A DNA stretch of 64,000 nucleotides. Origin: Marsupella aquatica (Eukaryota; Marchantiophyta). A program made the position numbers and the translations under genes. The notes under the pieces are model-generated. The model did not search any database. It was given only the letters and a program-made list of their open reading frames with translations, and was not told the DNA's origin. The DNA lies in assembly GCA_973895155.1 (NCBI GenBank), contig OZ316892.1, positions 6,262,001 to 6,326,000 on the forward strand, in the 5' to 3' direction. Positions 11,207 to 24,866 of the stretch are shown here, in pieces; within the stretch, counting starts at the first letter, position 1; every line of letters starts with the position of its first letter.

Positions 11207-14200
11207 CTAGAGTAACAGATCTGCAAGAGGATTTACGAAGTAATGTTTGACCAAACTGGTATTCCCAAGGTTAGCGTGTCCTGTAAGGGCACGGAGAAGT
11301 CTAGGGGGCGCCGCACAGGCAGGTCCTGGAAGTGATCGGACCACCAAATGGCCATCAAGCTCTAGGATCTGAATCAGTTGGCGCACACTCTGCACGTACA
11401 GGCAAACACATGCATTTTGAGTATTTTCCACCAGGGCACAACTGAACAATCAGGACAATACTATAAGGCCATCATCCTTGAAGAGAAAACAGAAACAAGA
11501 TCCTACCTCACGGTATGAATAGCCTTACTATGGAAAATTTGAAAACACTTGACATGAGTCACAATCTAGCCGATATCATTAGCCGCACCCCTGACGAGAA
11601 AGGACATACAAGATCCCCTACCTGGGGATTGAGAACTTTGACTTGCTCCAGAAGAGTATCCTGTGAAACACAAGTTCGTAGACTGTTAGAAAACATGGTT
11701 CATAATGTTGGACATGCACTTGGCATATTAGTCTGCGTTTGAGCCTTGTACTTACCACCTTGACCGTGGTACTTTTATGATGGGTTGTAATTATCATAAG
11801 TGTGATCCAAATTCTGGAAGTGACTTCCTTATAAACAACTACTGTGATTTTATAATACTTGCAAGGGGAATGAGGTAAAACGGGGCCAATCAAGTTCGCT
11901 TTCTATGCTTCGCATCATATGGGCTTCAATAGACAAGGGGGAATCCTCAATGATTTACCTCTGAAATTCCAGGATGTATTGTAATAATACCCATCACCCG
12001 CCGAATGAGACCCTGCAACATGGGCTTATTAACTGTACCATTTTGACTCAGCCAGGGAACAATGGTAACATATTCATTGTTGACGTCTCTGCGTCTATCT
12101 GGCTTCAAAGAAATAATTCGATGGTCACCACCATTTGCAGTGACCACACCAGTTGTCATAGAACTTCCCATTAACAGCTGTGACGCCAGATCTGATGATT
12201 TTCCTATAATCTCCGTAACATACTTTGAAATCGTCCCACTTGTATCACTGACCGTATGACATCCTCCCACTGCCATATCCTTACTCTGAGAAACACAGAT
12301 AAGCTGTTTGCCAGAATCAGTCATGTCCTCCCCGAAGGATTGTTGGGCATTTTCATAATCATCTTCATGTGATATGTGGAGATACAAGCGAGCACATTTT
12401 GAAGCTTCGAAAACGCAGATGTGATCATATGCATTCACCTGTGACAACCACCAATTTCTCACTTAGAAGTGTGTAAATGGATAGACCCGTCACAGAGTCT
12501 TGATTAGACCAAGCGTCGCAAATTGACAAGAACGTCACACCTTCCCCTTATACCATTTCAGTGAGAACTGACACCTACGTGTAGGTTTCAAAATGTTACA
12601 AACTGCTGGGCAAGCTTCAAAATTTACCCTCTTCAGTAGCCCAAAAGATTCCAGAGCTTGCACATAGGTGTCGGCCGTTTCAAGTTCATTGTTCGCGTCC
12701 ATTCCTAAAAAGACAACCAATACATGACATCAGTAACTCTGAAAATATATACCCAGCTCGAGAGAAAATATATACCCAGCTCTGTCATCGAAATTCAATG
12801 CAGCTTGAGTGAACACTCTCGGAAGAAAATATCATAAAGATAGCTGGCCATGAAAGGCGAACCGTAAAATATGCTGGGGGAGAGGAAGATATAAACATAC
12901 CGGCCAATTGTAGATAATCCGATAGCTCCTTCAAGACTAAGCCCTCTTCGCCAGCTTGCCCTACAGCAGAGTACGTTGCACGAAGGAGATCCGGTGTAAG
13001 AAGAGCCCGTTTATAAACTCCTTCAGAATATTTCATACTATCCGAGCACCAGTGTAGGATGCATTCATCCATTGTTGAATGCCTTCTAGGACCACGAGAA
13101 GCTCTAAAACCTGCAACGAACCCTACTGAAAGATTTTGTGCATCCTTCCTCGAATTTAGTCCCCAATCTTGCCCTCCACAAGGAATTTCAGGTGATGAGT
13201 AAAGCTCTGTGGGCACATTGTCTGTCGCAGTCAAAGCTTCACCAATTGCCGTTACAACGTGATCCTCGTTCACCTCCAACTCTGGAGTAGTTGCTGCAGA
13301 CAGATCAACGACCTCAAAATTGTTGGCCATAGCCTCAAAGCTAGGAGGCTCTGGAACTGTGACTTCACTAACCCCTCCGGAGCCGCAGCCAAAATTATCT
13401 AGAACAGTGGCCAGGGACGTCTTTGACCGAATAATGGATACTTCGATGCCTGGAAAGCCTCGCTCTCTCCGCAACTCAGGAGAAAACTGAGATCCAGTCC
13501 TTCCTTTCACATTTCGAACAAATTCCCTCAATTCATTTGTAGATGACTTTCGCTTGCCTGAGATTTTGTCCTCCGCCTCTCCTATGTCAGTTGCCGGCAG
13601 CACAGGATTCAATAGAAAGTCCTTTGAGGAGACTATTGCAAGCAGATGTGACAGCTGACCAGATTGCGGCTCTGACGGCAAAGTGACCCAATCCTGCTCC
13701 ATTTCTTTCGAATGCGTATGGAACCACCGCTCAGTGATTAGGGACTCGTTCCCAGTTTCAACTGGAAAACGTGACACAGAACAATCATGAAAAAATTTAG
13801 GAGAAAGAACAAACGTTTGTCCACCTTGACCTGCCACCTGGAAGCAGGACGAATAGTTTTTTTGTCAGCCTGGACTGTTCAGCATATGCCGAACATCTCG
13901 AAAATACACTCACACAAGTAAATGGTGAGGAAAGCCAATGAACTGGCCCAACGATGCTCCTAGATTAGAGCTGCATAAAACTTCCTGCTTCATAACCAGA
14001 GACAAAATCCTCAAGGCTGTAACAACAATTGCACAAGAGAAAGTTCACTCTACATCCATAACATAAGTAATGGGTATTGCTGGTCAGCTTTGGTAACATA
14101 TACATATATTTGTGACACTTGCCACACTAATTTAGAGGAAAAAAGTATTGAGACAGGAGTCAAACCAGGAATCCACGTTCTCTGAGGTACTTGACAGCAG

Positions 14201-17200
14201 CGAAAATCTCAGCCTCTTTAAACCGTTGGACAGCCTCTACCACGGTTCCAGACAGCTGAGCCTCCTCGCCACTGTTTAGCAAAATCAGTTTGACTAGTTC
14301 CACTGCATTTGCAACAGCTACCGAGTCTCGCACAAGCTGTTCATTGGTTAACATCTGGACTTCTGTTGACCTTCGCAGCGAATTCAAGATGCGTTTGCGG
14401 ACCCTACGAGTAGGACCAGCTGCAGCCAGAGCTCGGCCAGGCAGTTGACCATTGATGCGTTGAGCTGTGTCCTCGTCAAGCAACGAGGCATTCTGAGCAA
14501 AGGGAGTAAGAGCGTTCACCGCAAGCCGTGAAAGTGCAGATACCTGTGAAACGCTAGCCCCAGCTGCCGCAATAGCTTCAAGGTTTCTAGGTAGCTTGCC
14601 ATCTCTGTGTACAATAGAATCACTAGGCGCACTTTCCCCAGACTTATCCACTAAATGAGAACCTTCACTATTTGACGCAGCCACGGCTACTGGGTTGGGA
14701 GCCTTTAAAAGTCTACTTCTCCACGCGCCTCCACGAGCACTGTTATTTGCTTTCACAGCTGCCCTACATCTTATCACTTCATCAAGTGCTGCTGCAAGAA
14801 AAGGCTCCCTCATATCATCCCAGCTATACTCCGGGGCAGTATTGGTACCAGAGAGTCCCTCCTTTATAGCTGGCTGCACATTTGCGTCGTTGTAGGCTCC
14901 TAGCCGCCTGTCATATGGAACTTCTTCAAAGTTCGTAGGTAAGTATTGCTTATCTGCAACAGACGTAGCCTCCAAACCAGGCAAAGAGGAGGGCGCGTCT
15001 TTAGCAGCACTACTGCTACTAAGAGATTGAGTATGATGGATGTATCGAAGTGTCAATAGAGAGCACAAACTCATCAATGCTTTTCGCACCCCAAGGTCTA
15101 GTCTCAATTGAGCCATTCTCCTTCGACATGCCACCGGTGGCGCAGGAAGCCCTGACATCAGGTACCAATCTACTCTATGATATAATGCACCCAACTGAGC
15201 ACGTTGCCTGGCATAGGCAGCAATCAAGAGCCTGTGTATCCAGCAGCAGAAAGCAAATAGTACTGATCAGAATTCCTAATAACGTTATCCTCCAAGAACC
15301 TGAGCGAGTAAAACAACAGTAACGATAAAGTATTTCAAGTATATACATATTCCACATATCTTACCGGTCCAAGTGCTCTGACCACTGAAATCTCCTTGAC
15401 CGAGGGCGAGAGGGTTTCATGCTGCCCACAAAACTGAAGTCATGCATGGGCTGTCCACCGATGCTAAGACCCTCTTGGTCATCGTCATCATCATCCTCGT
15501 CTTCCTGAGCCTTCCTGACATCATCTATAACTGGCACATCGGATCGGACACTTTCAGGCCCGACTACCTTTTCCACCCCATCACGGTCTCGTCGCTGCTT
15601 CTTGTAAGCCTTCACATGAGAAGGCTCGCCAAAATCTCCAGAAAAAATGCTTCTCTTCCTCAAAAGCTGCCCTCCTTTTTGTAACGTTTGAAGGCGGTAG
15701 ACTCGATTCTTTTCGTAAGAAACTCTTAGAACCTACAAGTCATCCCAACAGCAACCCACATTCTTGTTTGATACACCGTTCAAAAACATCTGCTTCCAAA
15801 CAGGAAGAAACCGATATCTGAGACAGGTCCACTGTGCGAAAACTCATTTTGGACTCAGAAAACAGTGATCGCATTCACCAAGACATTCACCAAAAAACTT
15901 AGATATCATGCTATTCGATGATGGGATTCAGATATTCGAACTAAGTAGGACAGGACTCAAATATCAACTCATAGGTCACACTCATGGCTCAACAAGAACA
16001 AGAATACGTTGGACATTTACATATCAAAGAACCCTTTACACATTCATTGTACCAGGTTAAGGCAAAGGTCAATTTCACATACTTGTTGTAAGCTCAAATT
16101 CAATTCCTTGGCGATTTTGACACATTCATGCCATGGTCTTCGTTTCTCAATACCTCCATCACTGACCCTTTTTATCAGCTCTGTACGCTGCTCAAGGGTC
16201 ATCAACTTGAGCGTCGCCCAAGAGCGCAAACCAAATAGCTGCAAATAGAAAGCAACATAATTAAATATAAACTTAAGTTCAGAGCGAGATCTTGAATTTT
16301 TTAGAGATAATACATGAATTGCTGTTTTGACACTATATTTAGCCAAAAGTGGTAATTTCACTGAGCAGTTCCATCAACAGATACGAACCTCAGGTACATT
16401 GGAGCCTGGAAAGGCACATCGAGCAACGACAGGTAGTGCACCAGAATAAAAATACTCCAAGTTTTGCCAATAAGCATCCAACCCATCCTTGTTGACAATG
16501 CTGAACTCATGTCTGGCACGAGGAGATAGATCGTAAGTATCTAGGTTCATTGAAGGAAGTGGATGAGGCGCTGGCTCTTCAAGATAAGGTTCTCTTTCCA
16601 TTGCATATGTCAGTACTGCTGAAAGTGAGGATTTCCCAAGGTCTTCTTGATCCAATGGTGCTGCTGGCCCAAAACCCATCACAAGCCTGACCAACTGAAG
16701 ACAAAAAGAACGTTTAGAATAGCCAGTCTATGGCCATTGTACCCGACTGAGATGGTAAACAAAACCCCAGTTCCTAAGAAATGCATAAACTGGGAAATCC
16801 TTTGCTCCGGGGCCACAGTAATTAGCACTAGGCATTAGTCCAATAAGCACGTCATCAGAAAGAAATGTGAAACTTAAAATGCACAATTATAGGTACCTTC
16901 AATCTCCGGAGAACGTCAACAAGCCAAGAAAGTCGTCCAGTTGCGTTTGAGTCGAGCAGGGTTAAAACGTCTTCCTTTGGCAGATCATTTAAGCACAGCC
17001 CCTGCTTACACCACTCTCCGACATTCTCGATTTTGTCAAGTGATCCGATAACTTGAAGGAATAGCTCCAAAGGCATTGCCTGAACAGCGTTTGCAAGGCC
17101 AAATATCTTGCAGCTACCCACCATTTCCCCAGAACCGCCAGAGCCATCAGGTACGTAACCACGGTCTTCAGGGAGACTGTTCACGTAGCCCCACAAGAAG

Positions 17201-20200
17201 TAATGCAGCAAGCGGACACGGACCATCTTTGCAGGAATGAATCCATTAGCTTGCATTGATCGACCGTTTTCATTTTGCTTGTCAAATTTTGTGACTTTCC
17301 TCCCTGGTCCAGTATGCATCCTTGGTACACCTGTAAGAACTGGGACACTACCTTTTGCCTTAACACGAGACACACCATGACCTCGGGACATCATATCAAA
17401 CTTCCTCACTTGCTCATGAATTTTGCTGAGGAGCTCCGGATCGATGACCAGAGACGGAAGTAGTACAACCTCAGTTGTACGTTGTCGTCCACAGTTCGTT
17501 AAACCAGGCATACTAAGCATAACACACTTGCAATGGCCACTGGCCTGAAGACCTTGAAGCATGCGTGATAGTGTCTTGCGATCCATCATAATGTTCTTAC
17601 GGTTTTCGACTTCCTCCAACCATCTGTGAAGCTCAACCCGCAGGACAAACTTCTCCGCCTGCAAATAATAAGGTGCAGTTGTGCCCAAAAGACGGTAACT
17701 TCAGTGCCATGCATCTCTAAGCAAATCTTCATGATTAATCTGTAAAATATTTGGCTACGGAATTCGTCTTTAAGAAGAGAAACGTTTAAACCACAACAAT
17801 CAAAACAATTTGAACAAGGCACCGACACATCGCAGTACAAACATTTGCCAAAAACCGAAGGAATCCTCTTTGACAGCGAAACCCACACAGTGATCAGATA
17901 CTCAGTAAACTGACACTGCTTATCAACGAAGGTCCATTATACAAAGTCCAAGACACTTTCTTAATAAGCTTGCAAACTATATTAAGCCACAAAAGGGAAA
18001 TTCTACAAATAAACGTGTAGTCTAAAGGCGCAGGAAGGTATGAGGTGGTCAATAACAGTTTTAATTTCTGAAAAAGAACCCTTTTCAAGAGTTTACACCA
18101 CATCAACATGAGAATGGAGGCCTTACCTGAAGCTTTTCCAAAATGCGCTTTTCCCTTTGGGCACGCGTAGTTGACATGGGAATGTTTGAACCGAGAGGAC
18201 TTTCCAGCTCCTTGAATTCACGTGGGATGAAGGAGATTGGAAGTGGAGATTCTGTCTGAAGTAAATGGTTCTCCAAAGTTGGCGTGCTGAAAGGTACAAT
18301 AGCACCTGAGTCTGTCCATTCTGGCTCCACCTTCATCTCAATTTCAGGAAGCTGATCCAGTGCCGTTTCCATTCCGTCGTGCAATGATTCGGACTGCTTG
18401 GTTTTTCCTTTTGACAGCCGTGCTTGCTGTAACGCTTTGCGAGCACTCCCTTTTGCTCTTCTCCGAGGCACAGATCCATCATTCAAGCTTGAAGTCTGAG
18501 GGGGCATAATTTCTTCACATTCCTCATTCAGGCCCGACTCCGGTGGTGGCACAGTCTCTCCAAATGGCATAACTTTTGGTCCTTCGTAAGATCCAAAGCC
18601 TGAGACTTCTGCGAAGCCATTGACGTTTCTCGCTGTTTTCAAGCGGTAAAGAGTTGACCTCTTGTGATTTTCAGCTTCAGACACCAGTAAGTTTCGTTCC
18701 AACATTGTCGAAATACGATAGTAATTGCGCTTGTTTTGTAAACCCAGGCTATTAAACACCTGCATAAACCTTGCCACAGCCGGGGACTTGCTCAGGAACA
18801 ATTTAAGTAATGGTTGCATAGCACACTGAACTAGATTCAAATAAAACAAAACCATGAAATGATATCAATACTTCTGTAATATGATTAATGAAAGAACACC
18901 GAATTCACCTGTTATCGATGAATATCTGAGCAGAATATGTGATGAGAGAGAAATGTACCTCTATCATCTGCACACCCTCTAAACCAGAGCGATCAATTAG
19001 ATTGTAAATCTGCTGATCAATGGGTAATTCTGTCACCAGATCTGTAACTTGGCCACGTTTGGCACACTTCAAAGGCGGCTCACTCTCTGCCTCGTCATTG
19101 CTAGCTTTGAAGGCTTTTGAATCAAACGACTTCACCAAACGAATACATGGCCGAACCTGCGAGGCCGCGCAATAATTAGATGTCCGGACCCGACGATATT
19201 TCCAAACAAACCTCGAGTTGCCTCACGGCGAGCTTTCAGAACTCCTATATTCTTACAATTTGATTTGAGTCAATCCATATACCTTTTTGATGGGCATACC
19301 AATAGAATTCTAGTAAACCCTAAACCCTAAACAAATCATCACTGTGAGAACTGAAAGTTGGCAAAACAGACAAGTCTAAAGGCCACTTGTTATAGCTGAC
19401 CGTTACAAATAATATTATTTTCTAGAGTTCCCTGCTCACCTTGTGTTCGATTTGAGCACTGAGAATTTCCACCAAGCCAGCATCTTGCAGTCTTTTCACC
19501 AGCTGCTTGAACAATTATGAAAATGCAAACTTCAGGATAAACAGGACATAAACCCCAGTCCTGAACTGCAATTCCGTCTTAAACTTAGGTGCTGAAAATT
19601 TGTTTCAATAGACCGCCCATGAAATGCAAGCCAACAAGAGTGGTAGTAACGTTCTCCTATGTCATCGCTGCACGTCTATTTCCCTGAAGAGAATTGTGCA
19701 GCTCACCATCTCACCACCTAAATTCATAGAATATCACCCAAGACATACCCTGCGCCAGGTGCGATGCCCCACTGCCAGACGATATCCCAAACTAGTTTTC
19801 AGGTCGGAAACGACCAGCACCTTCACAACAGCGTCAACCAAAGAAACACATTTACTATAAGAAATGGTCAATAAAGCATCAATAATTTCACAAAACTCAA
19901 CCACTTTGCACTACACAGAAAGTTACGAGATCTGATCCATCCATATTTCAGCTTATGGGAGTATTAACATCCAGTGCACTCAAAGAAACAGAATAGCCGT
20001 GGTCCGTAGGGAACCTCCAATTACCCTGAAACTGTGCTCGAGCTGAAATTAAACGTCAACATAACAAATGAGAAAATACCTTGCCTTCTGTCTCCTCGAG
20101 CTTTTGACAGACAGCCTGCATAGCTGGCAAGTCGTCCTTTATAATGAACTCCCTCTCCTTAGATACCGAACCTTCATCTTCATCTCTACTCTCACGAACA

Positions 20201-21428
20201 GACTTTGGACCATCCCGTCCAGTATCTTTAGACGGACTGAAAATCTCGAATCGCTGATGGGACGACAACGTGAGATCTTTCGCATATCGAGTAAGGTGGA
20301 GAAGATTGGTTGCCACAATGGGAATATGTCTACTTCGTTCCGAGTTTACGTCAACAGTCCGCACAAGAGTAGCCTGCCGCACAACTAAGCCTCTGACCTC
20401 CAGCATTTTGACAAGATAAAACATTTTATTTCCAGGAATTTTGAATTCTTTCGCAAGCTGACTCTGCGTGATCCCCTTACTCCTGCAAAGGACAATCAGG
20501 TTACAGATGCCCCTTTCTCAGGGAAAGACAAACACAATTCAATATACGTCACATCCACACAGTAATTCCCAAACCAAACGTGAGAAACCCTGAACCCGTA
20601 TGCACCTAGTAATCGAAAGGTCATGTCCTTAGAGGACTGAGTATAAACGAATGCAGTGGATGCAGTAGGGTTTAGAAATTTTCAGAAATTGCTTGAAAGG
20701 ATTTACGTTGACGATGTCTGAGTATTGATTGTAAGGCAGAGGTGGCAGACCTGGACTTCGCGATGCGTTCCAATACGTTTCGTTGTTCCTTGGATAGGCG
20801 AGCGTCACAGACCCGTAAGTCATACATCCCCAACGAGCTTTCTCTTAAACTTTCCGGGGCCACAAGCTGTAACCCTAGCTTCTCAGCCTTATCCACGTCC
20901 TGTATGCTCGGATCCGAATTGGCGACACCGACTGAACTCGGCAGCGAAAGGAGCATCCCGGGCACATTGATAAGCGCCTGCCAAAGAAGCTGCATCGCTC
21001 GCCTGTTTGAAATCGTTTCTGCTGCAATGCCAGCAGAACTCTGCAAAAGGGTCCAGAGCTTCGGCAGAGTGCATCCTGCATTGCATACATTTCGAAGGGA
21101 ACACGAGCGCTGAGATTAGTCGTCGATTTCTAACTCACCAGCTCCTCTCTGACATGTTAGAGCCTTTAATGGCACCTGTGGCTCCTCTCTTACAGCAGGC
21201 CAGCCGTTCAGACTATGTTCTTCTACTCCCCGGAGATGGATAATAAAACTGTGACCAAGAATGTACTTAGGCAAACAGCCGACAAACCGAAATTTCAGTC
21301 AAAGTTACCCCTAAGAGACTAGACAGTTCATACATATGACAACTTTCCACAAGTCTCCGAAAGGTAATAATACCTTGAGTTCCTTCCACTGCTACTTCTT
21401 GCAATGCAGCCGAAAGAAGCACGTCCAT
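11207..21428 (-). CDS. TFC3: B-block binding subunit of TFIIIC (largest subunit), 17 exons, intact
   Basis: The product is the A/B-box promoter-binding subunit of TFIIIC, which recruits RNA polymerase III to tRNA-type genes in the nucleus. My exon model is 21428-21374, 21075-20751, 20482-20080, 19820-19749, 19502-19440, 19156-18959, 18825-18127, 17658-16897, 16694-16389, 16238-16083, 15666-15365, 15231-14166, 13837-12901, 12704-12628, 12438-11959, 11565-11512 and 11389-11207. All introns are GT-AG. The total is 6138 nt, giving 2045 residues with every phase matching. The start (MDVLLSAALQEVAVEG) fits the plant family, as does the B-block winged-helix segment around residue 127 (SKGITQSQLAKEF...MFYLVKMLEVRGLVV). 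Other family matches are EKFVLRVELHRWL, MVRVRLLHYFLW and the C-terminal NPLADLLL. An Asp-rich run (DEDDDDDDQ) lies near 15,480. The 54-nt exon 16 is the least certain. Subunit identity is very likely. Confidence 0.93.
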
Positions 21429-22790
21429 TTTTTCCAGAAACTTCTCAATTTCCACCCAGGGGAACGTCAGTAGCCCTAAACCTGTCACGGACGGAAATCA
21501 GACAGCAATTCCCGAGTGAAGTAAGGGCTCTCGCTAGCAAAATTGTCGTCCGTCCATCTGCAGGGAGAAACCGCATCGGACAGGGAAAGAAACCGGGCAA
21601 GATTCTTGATTTGTTTCAGTTGATTGTTAGACCATGATAACCCGGAGCCCCGATTGCCGCAGACACCTTCAAGTGAACTGCCCGAGCCCATCGTTGTAGG
21701 AATTTCACAAAGCCCCTGCACAGACAGAGTTTTTGTAAAGCGACTCTTTCTGCGCTGAGCTACGTACTAGCGAAAGAAGACGAGACAGAGTGTGAGAGAG
21801 AGCTAAGAGTTTCTTTGAGGGAGCTTGCTTCGGCCTAGTTGCAAACGACTTGAACTAGACAGGATGATAATTCTTAATCCGGCTAATGAGAAGATTGTTG
21901 TCCGGTGCTCTAACAAAATGCGTCAACCTACTCCTCTCTCTCGTTGCGAACGAATTGACGAATCAAACGGGCGCTCCGGAAAGAGTGCGTGAGAGAAGGA
22001 GAGAGAGGGAGCACGACGAAAGGCAGCGCTCCTGCACCAACGCTACCGGAGAAGGTCGGAGGCGAGGAACGGGCCGGGCCTTGGCAGGGACAGCACAGCC
22101 CATACTGGCATACTTTACTCTAGAGCCCGCACGAGGAGCACGGCGGAGCGGGGCGAGCACGTGTGGCTGGGGGTTCTGCTGCCGGAGGCACACGCCGGGA
22201 GACTGTCACCTCGCTCGGACACGCGATATCCCGGTGTGTCAACCGTCGAGTCGTTGTGGTTCGAGCCATCTTCTCCCGAGCCCGCGACCGATTGGACTTT
22301 CCAATTTATAGTAGCTTCGAACGAAACGCAACGCGACGTAACGCAATAATTATACAACACGACACGACACAACTGCAACGCAACTTATTTATTATTAGTA
22401 TACTCTACGAAGGAAGGGTGACGGCGTCGCCATTTCCTCCCGTCCGACCTCCCTTTTGTTAGAGCGATTTGACGAAGGGAGGAGGGAGGAGGAAGATTGG
22501 GGGCGAGACCGAAAGAACAGACGAGAGATTGAGGCGAACAAGCGAGAATTGATTGGGAGGAGGAGCGAAGGGAGGCGAGAAAGTACAGACACGAACGAAA
22601 GAGAGCGAGAGAGCGAGACATTTTGAAGCAGAAGGAGAGTTGTAGTTCGCGGCGCTGGAGGGATGACATATGAGATCTGCTCGCAATCGTTGCGGACGAT
22701 TGGAGCAGCTTGCGGAGGCGGTGGTGTGGTCAGTGGTGCTGCGACGAAATGTAGCAGGGCCGCCGTCGCAGATTGCTTCTCGTCTCGGTG
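21429..22790. promoter_or_regulatory. Divergent promoter and 5' UTR region between the TFIIIC gene and the DUF7804-type gene
   Basis: The minus-strand TFIIIC start (21,428) and the plus-strand gene ending at 24,866 point away from each other across this segment. It is rich in GA/CT tracts (21,990-22,015 and 22,430-22,620) and in CG dinucleotides, unlike the AT-rich spacer elsewhere. At about 22,787 a sequence TCTCG|GTGAGTGATC looks like a 5' splice donor, suggesting a 5' UTR intron in the plus-strand transcript. No TATA box is convincing. Open frames here on both strands are unsupported. Confidence 0.5.
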
Positions 22791-24154
22791 AGTGATCTTT
22801 TAGTTGATTTGAATTCCTTTGATTGATTTGTTTGTGAGGTGTTTTGAGGATGCGAAGGTCGACGTATAGGAGGATTGGCGGTCCTCGACGCGGTAGTTGA
22901 GTTGGCCACTTCCGCTTTAGGGGGGACTTGAGGTATAAGGAGGGCGACAATAATAGTAGAGGAAGACGGAGTAGGTGAGGCTACGAGAAGGATGGAGGGA
23001 TTAGATGAAGATGACGAGGAAGAGGACGGAGAATGTAGAGATGCCAAGAGTACAATTGAGCGTACCAGAATGGAATGATGAAAATCGAATATGTTACGTT
23101 TCCTTCTGGTTCGGCGAAGTTAGTATCGATGTTGATTCTTGAGCTTCAGTCGTTCGTTTTGCCTTTCCTATTTCTCCCGACAGTTTCCCTTCCCTGGCCC
23201 GGTACGTCCTTCCTCCGGCGGTTTTCTGACTACGGTAGTTCTGGAAATTCTCAACGATTTCTTCTTGGCGGACTTTTGAATGCACTCGTCCTCTTAACCG
23301 TCATCGTTTGGGCGGGGCGGACACTCCACACGGTAGGTTTCTTCTGATAACCGAGTATGGAGCTAAGGATAGATGGTATTGCGCGAGTAGGAAAACTCAA
23401 AAGCTACAACCTGGCAAAATAATGCGAAAGCGAAAATGTCCGTGACATCACCAAAAAGGTGGCCCCGGAGAGAGCGCTCATCCTCAGCTTCGTGAAAGCT
23501 CGAGGCAACGGCGCTGATTTGGACTGAGTACCGAGTCTCGCGTCCTAAATTATCGATTCACATTGTCCGGGAACAGGTGAAATGTTTGAATGAACGAAAG
23601 CTGTCACGGAGATTTGCCTGCAATTCAGCAGCTAGAATTGAAAAGACTATTTCAAGCTGTACACCGTACATGTAGAGAGTATCCCTACTTCAGGGACAGT
23701 AGTGCAGCTCACGTTGGAGCGGTTGAGTCGCCGTGCAAGCTTGCTAGTCTGCCACTGGTAATTGAAACAGAGAGCTACATAGCTAGGTAGAGACAAATGT
23801 GGGGGCAGGGAAAGGAGAGGGAAGGATTGCAATCCAAGCAATTACTCTAGTTGAATCCCGTTACGAAGTTGGAAACCACTTTACTGTCTTCGGTCACTAC
23901 CTTCTAGATCATGTGTTGAATTCAGCTTCCGACATGGTTTCCGGAGTTGCGCTGCTCATTTCTTGCAACGATTTCCTGGTTTGATTGATAATTGGTTCGG
24001 CTTTCGGTTACAGATAAAAGTGTCATGGTCCGATGGCGTTGAACACCGCGTACCGCTGAACGCCGAAACGTTTTCAATGGATGGACATATGCTTACGTTG
24101 ATACAGAGTCAAGAGCGAGGCAGGCTTCTGACGTTGCTTGGTTTTGCTGAACAG
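22791..24154 (+). other. 5' UTR intron(s) or unresolved upstream exons of the DUF7804-type gene
   Basis: The segment lies between a plausible 5' UTR donor near 22,787 and the acceptor at about 24,154. Short open frames (23,075-23,347; 23,590-23,790; 23,963-24,241) show no family resemblance. One ATG at about 23,436, followed by six codons and a possible donor in the needed phase, could be a mini-exon, but I cannot confirm it. Confidence 0.3.
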
Positions 24155-24866
24155 GAAATCATGGATTCCTCCTACCCATGGGCATTTTGGGATTTGGAAG
24201 TCGCCGCAGAAGTTTCATCATGGTGGAGCTCAGTTCTGTAAACACGCACCTTTGAGGCCGAGGGCGAGCACTAGTCCTGTTACAAGCAACAGCGTTGGGA
24301 ATTTTGAGGCGCTCACTTGCACCCAGGATCGCTTGCCGGAGAGGCCATGCGCTCAACAATCTGCTGGACCTGGAAGTAGTACGCTCGAGAATTGGCTTGA
24401 GAGATATCTAACCGAGATTGTCACACATCTCTCGGAAGCACCTTTCCTGCAATTCGTTCCAGAGTACAACAGCATTGGCAGTGAACGACACAGAGTTTCA
24501 GAGGAGTTGTTCGAGAAGCCTGAAATTTGGACATCTGTGAAGGAGTGTCTTCTCGAGTCAGCTCCTGATGGAGTCATTCTGGTGCACCGATTGGATCAAG
24601 AGGCCCTCTCCGAATGCTGCATGAGTGACGTAAAAGCCAATGAGGAGTTGTCACGACCAGGCACAGCCTTACAAGCCGGAGGTTCCAGCACAGATGTCTG
24701 GGGAGTCCTTGTGCATGGCTGCAAGACTCGGTGTAACGCTTGCTACGTCTTGAAGACCACTCGAGTCCAGTCTTCTACTGGGATACTGACTCACTTCTGT
24801 CTTTCTCGAGCCAAATGCTTTGGACCTTCCCTCAGATCTCAGCTGCAAAGCACCTGGCTCTTGTGA
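24155..24866 (+). CDS. DUF7804-type plant protein of unknown function (last exon; first coding exon not resolved)
   Basis: A 3' exon with acceptor TTTTGCTGAACAG| at about 24,154 runs to a stop at 24,864-24,866. The frame has no ATG near its start, so an upstream exon must supply the first residues (two bases of a split codon). Recognisable features are APLRPRA near the start, then an amphipathic segment (ENWLERYLTEIVTHLSEAPF), PDGVILV, WGVLVHG, a C-x2-CYVLKTTRV stretch and THFCLSRAKCFGPSL...LQSTWLL at the C terminus. From memory these fit a conserved land-plant family annotated only as DUF7804 and usually predicted to be plastid-targeted. The basic Ser/Pro/His-rich N-terminal part is compatible with a transit peptide. 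The frame at 23,963-24,241 is probably a shadow. Confidence 0.65.

Noticed and set aside
14672-15322. Plus-strand frames at 14.7-15.3 kb
   Set aside because: Shadows of TFIIIC exon 12 on the opposite strand.
20725-21243. Plus-strand frames and alternative minus frames at 20.7-21.2 kb
   Set aside because: Shadows of TFIIIC exon 2; only one frame aligns with the plant family and keeps splice phase.
21886-22378. Arg-rich open frames in the divergent promoter
   Set aside because: CG- and GA-rich promoter sequence leaves several frames open on both strands; no motif.
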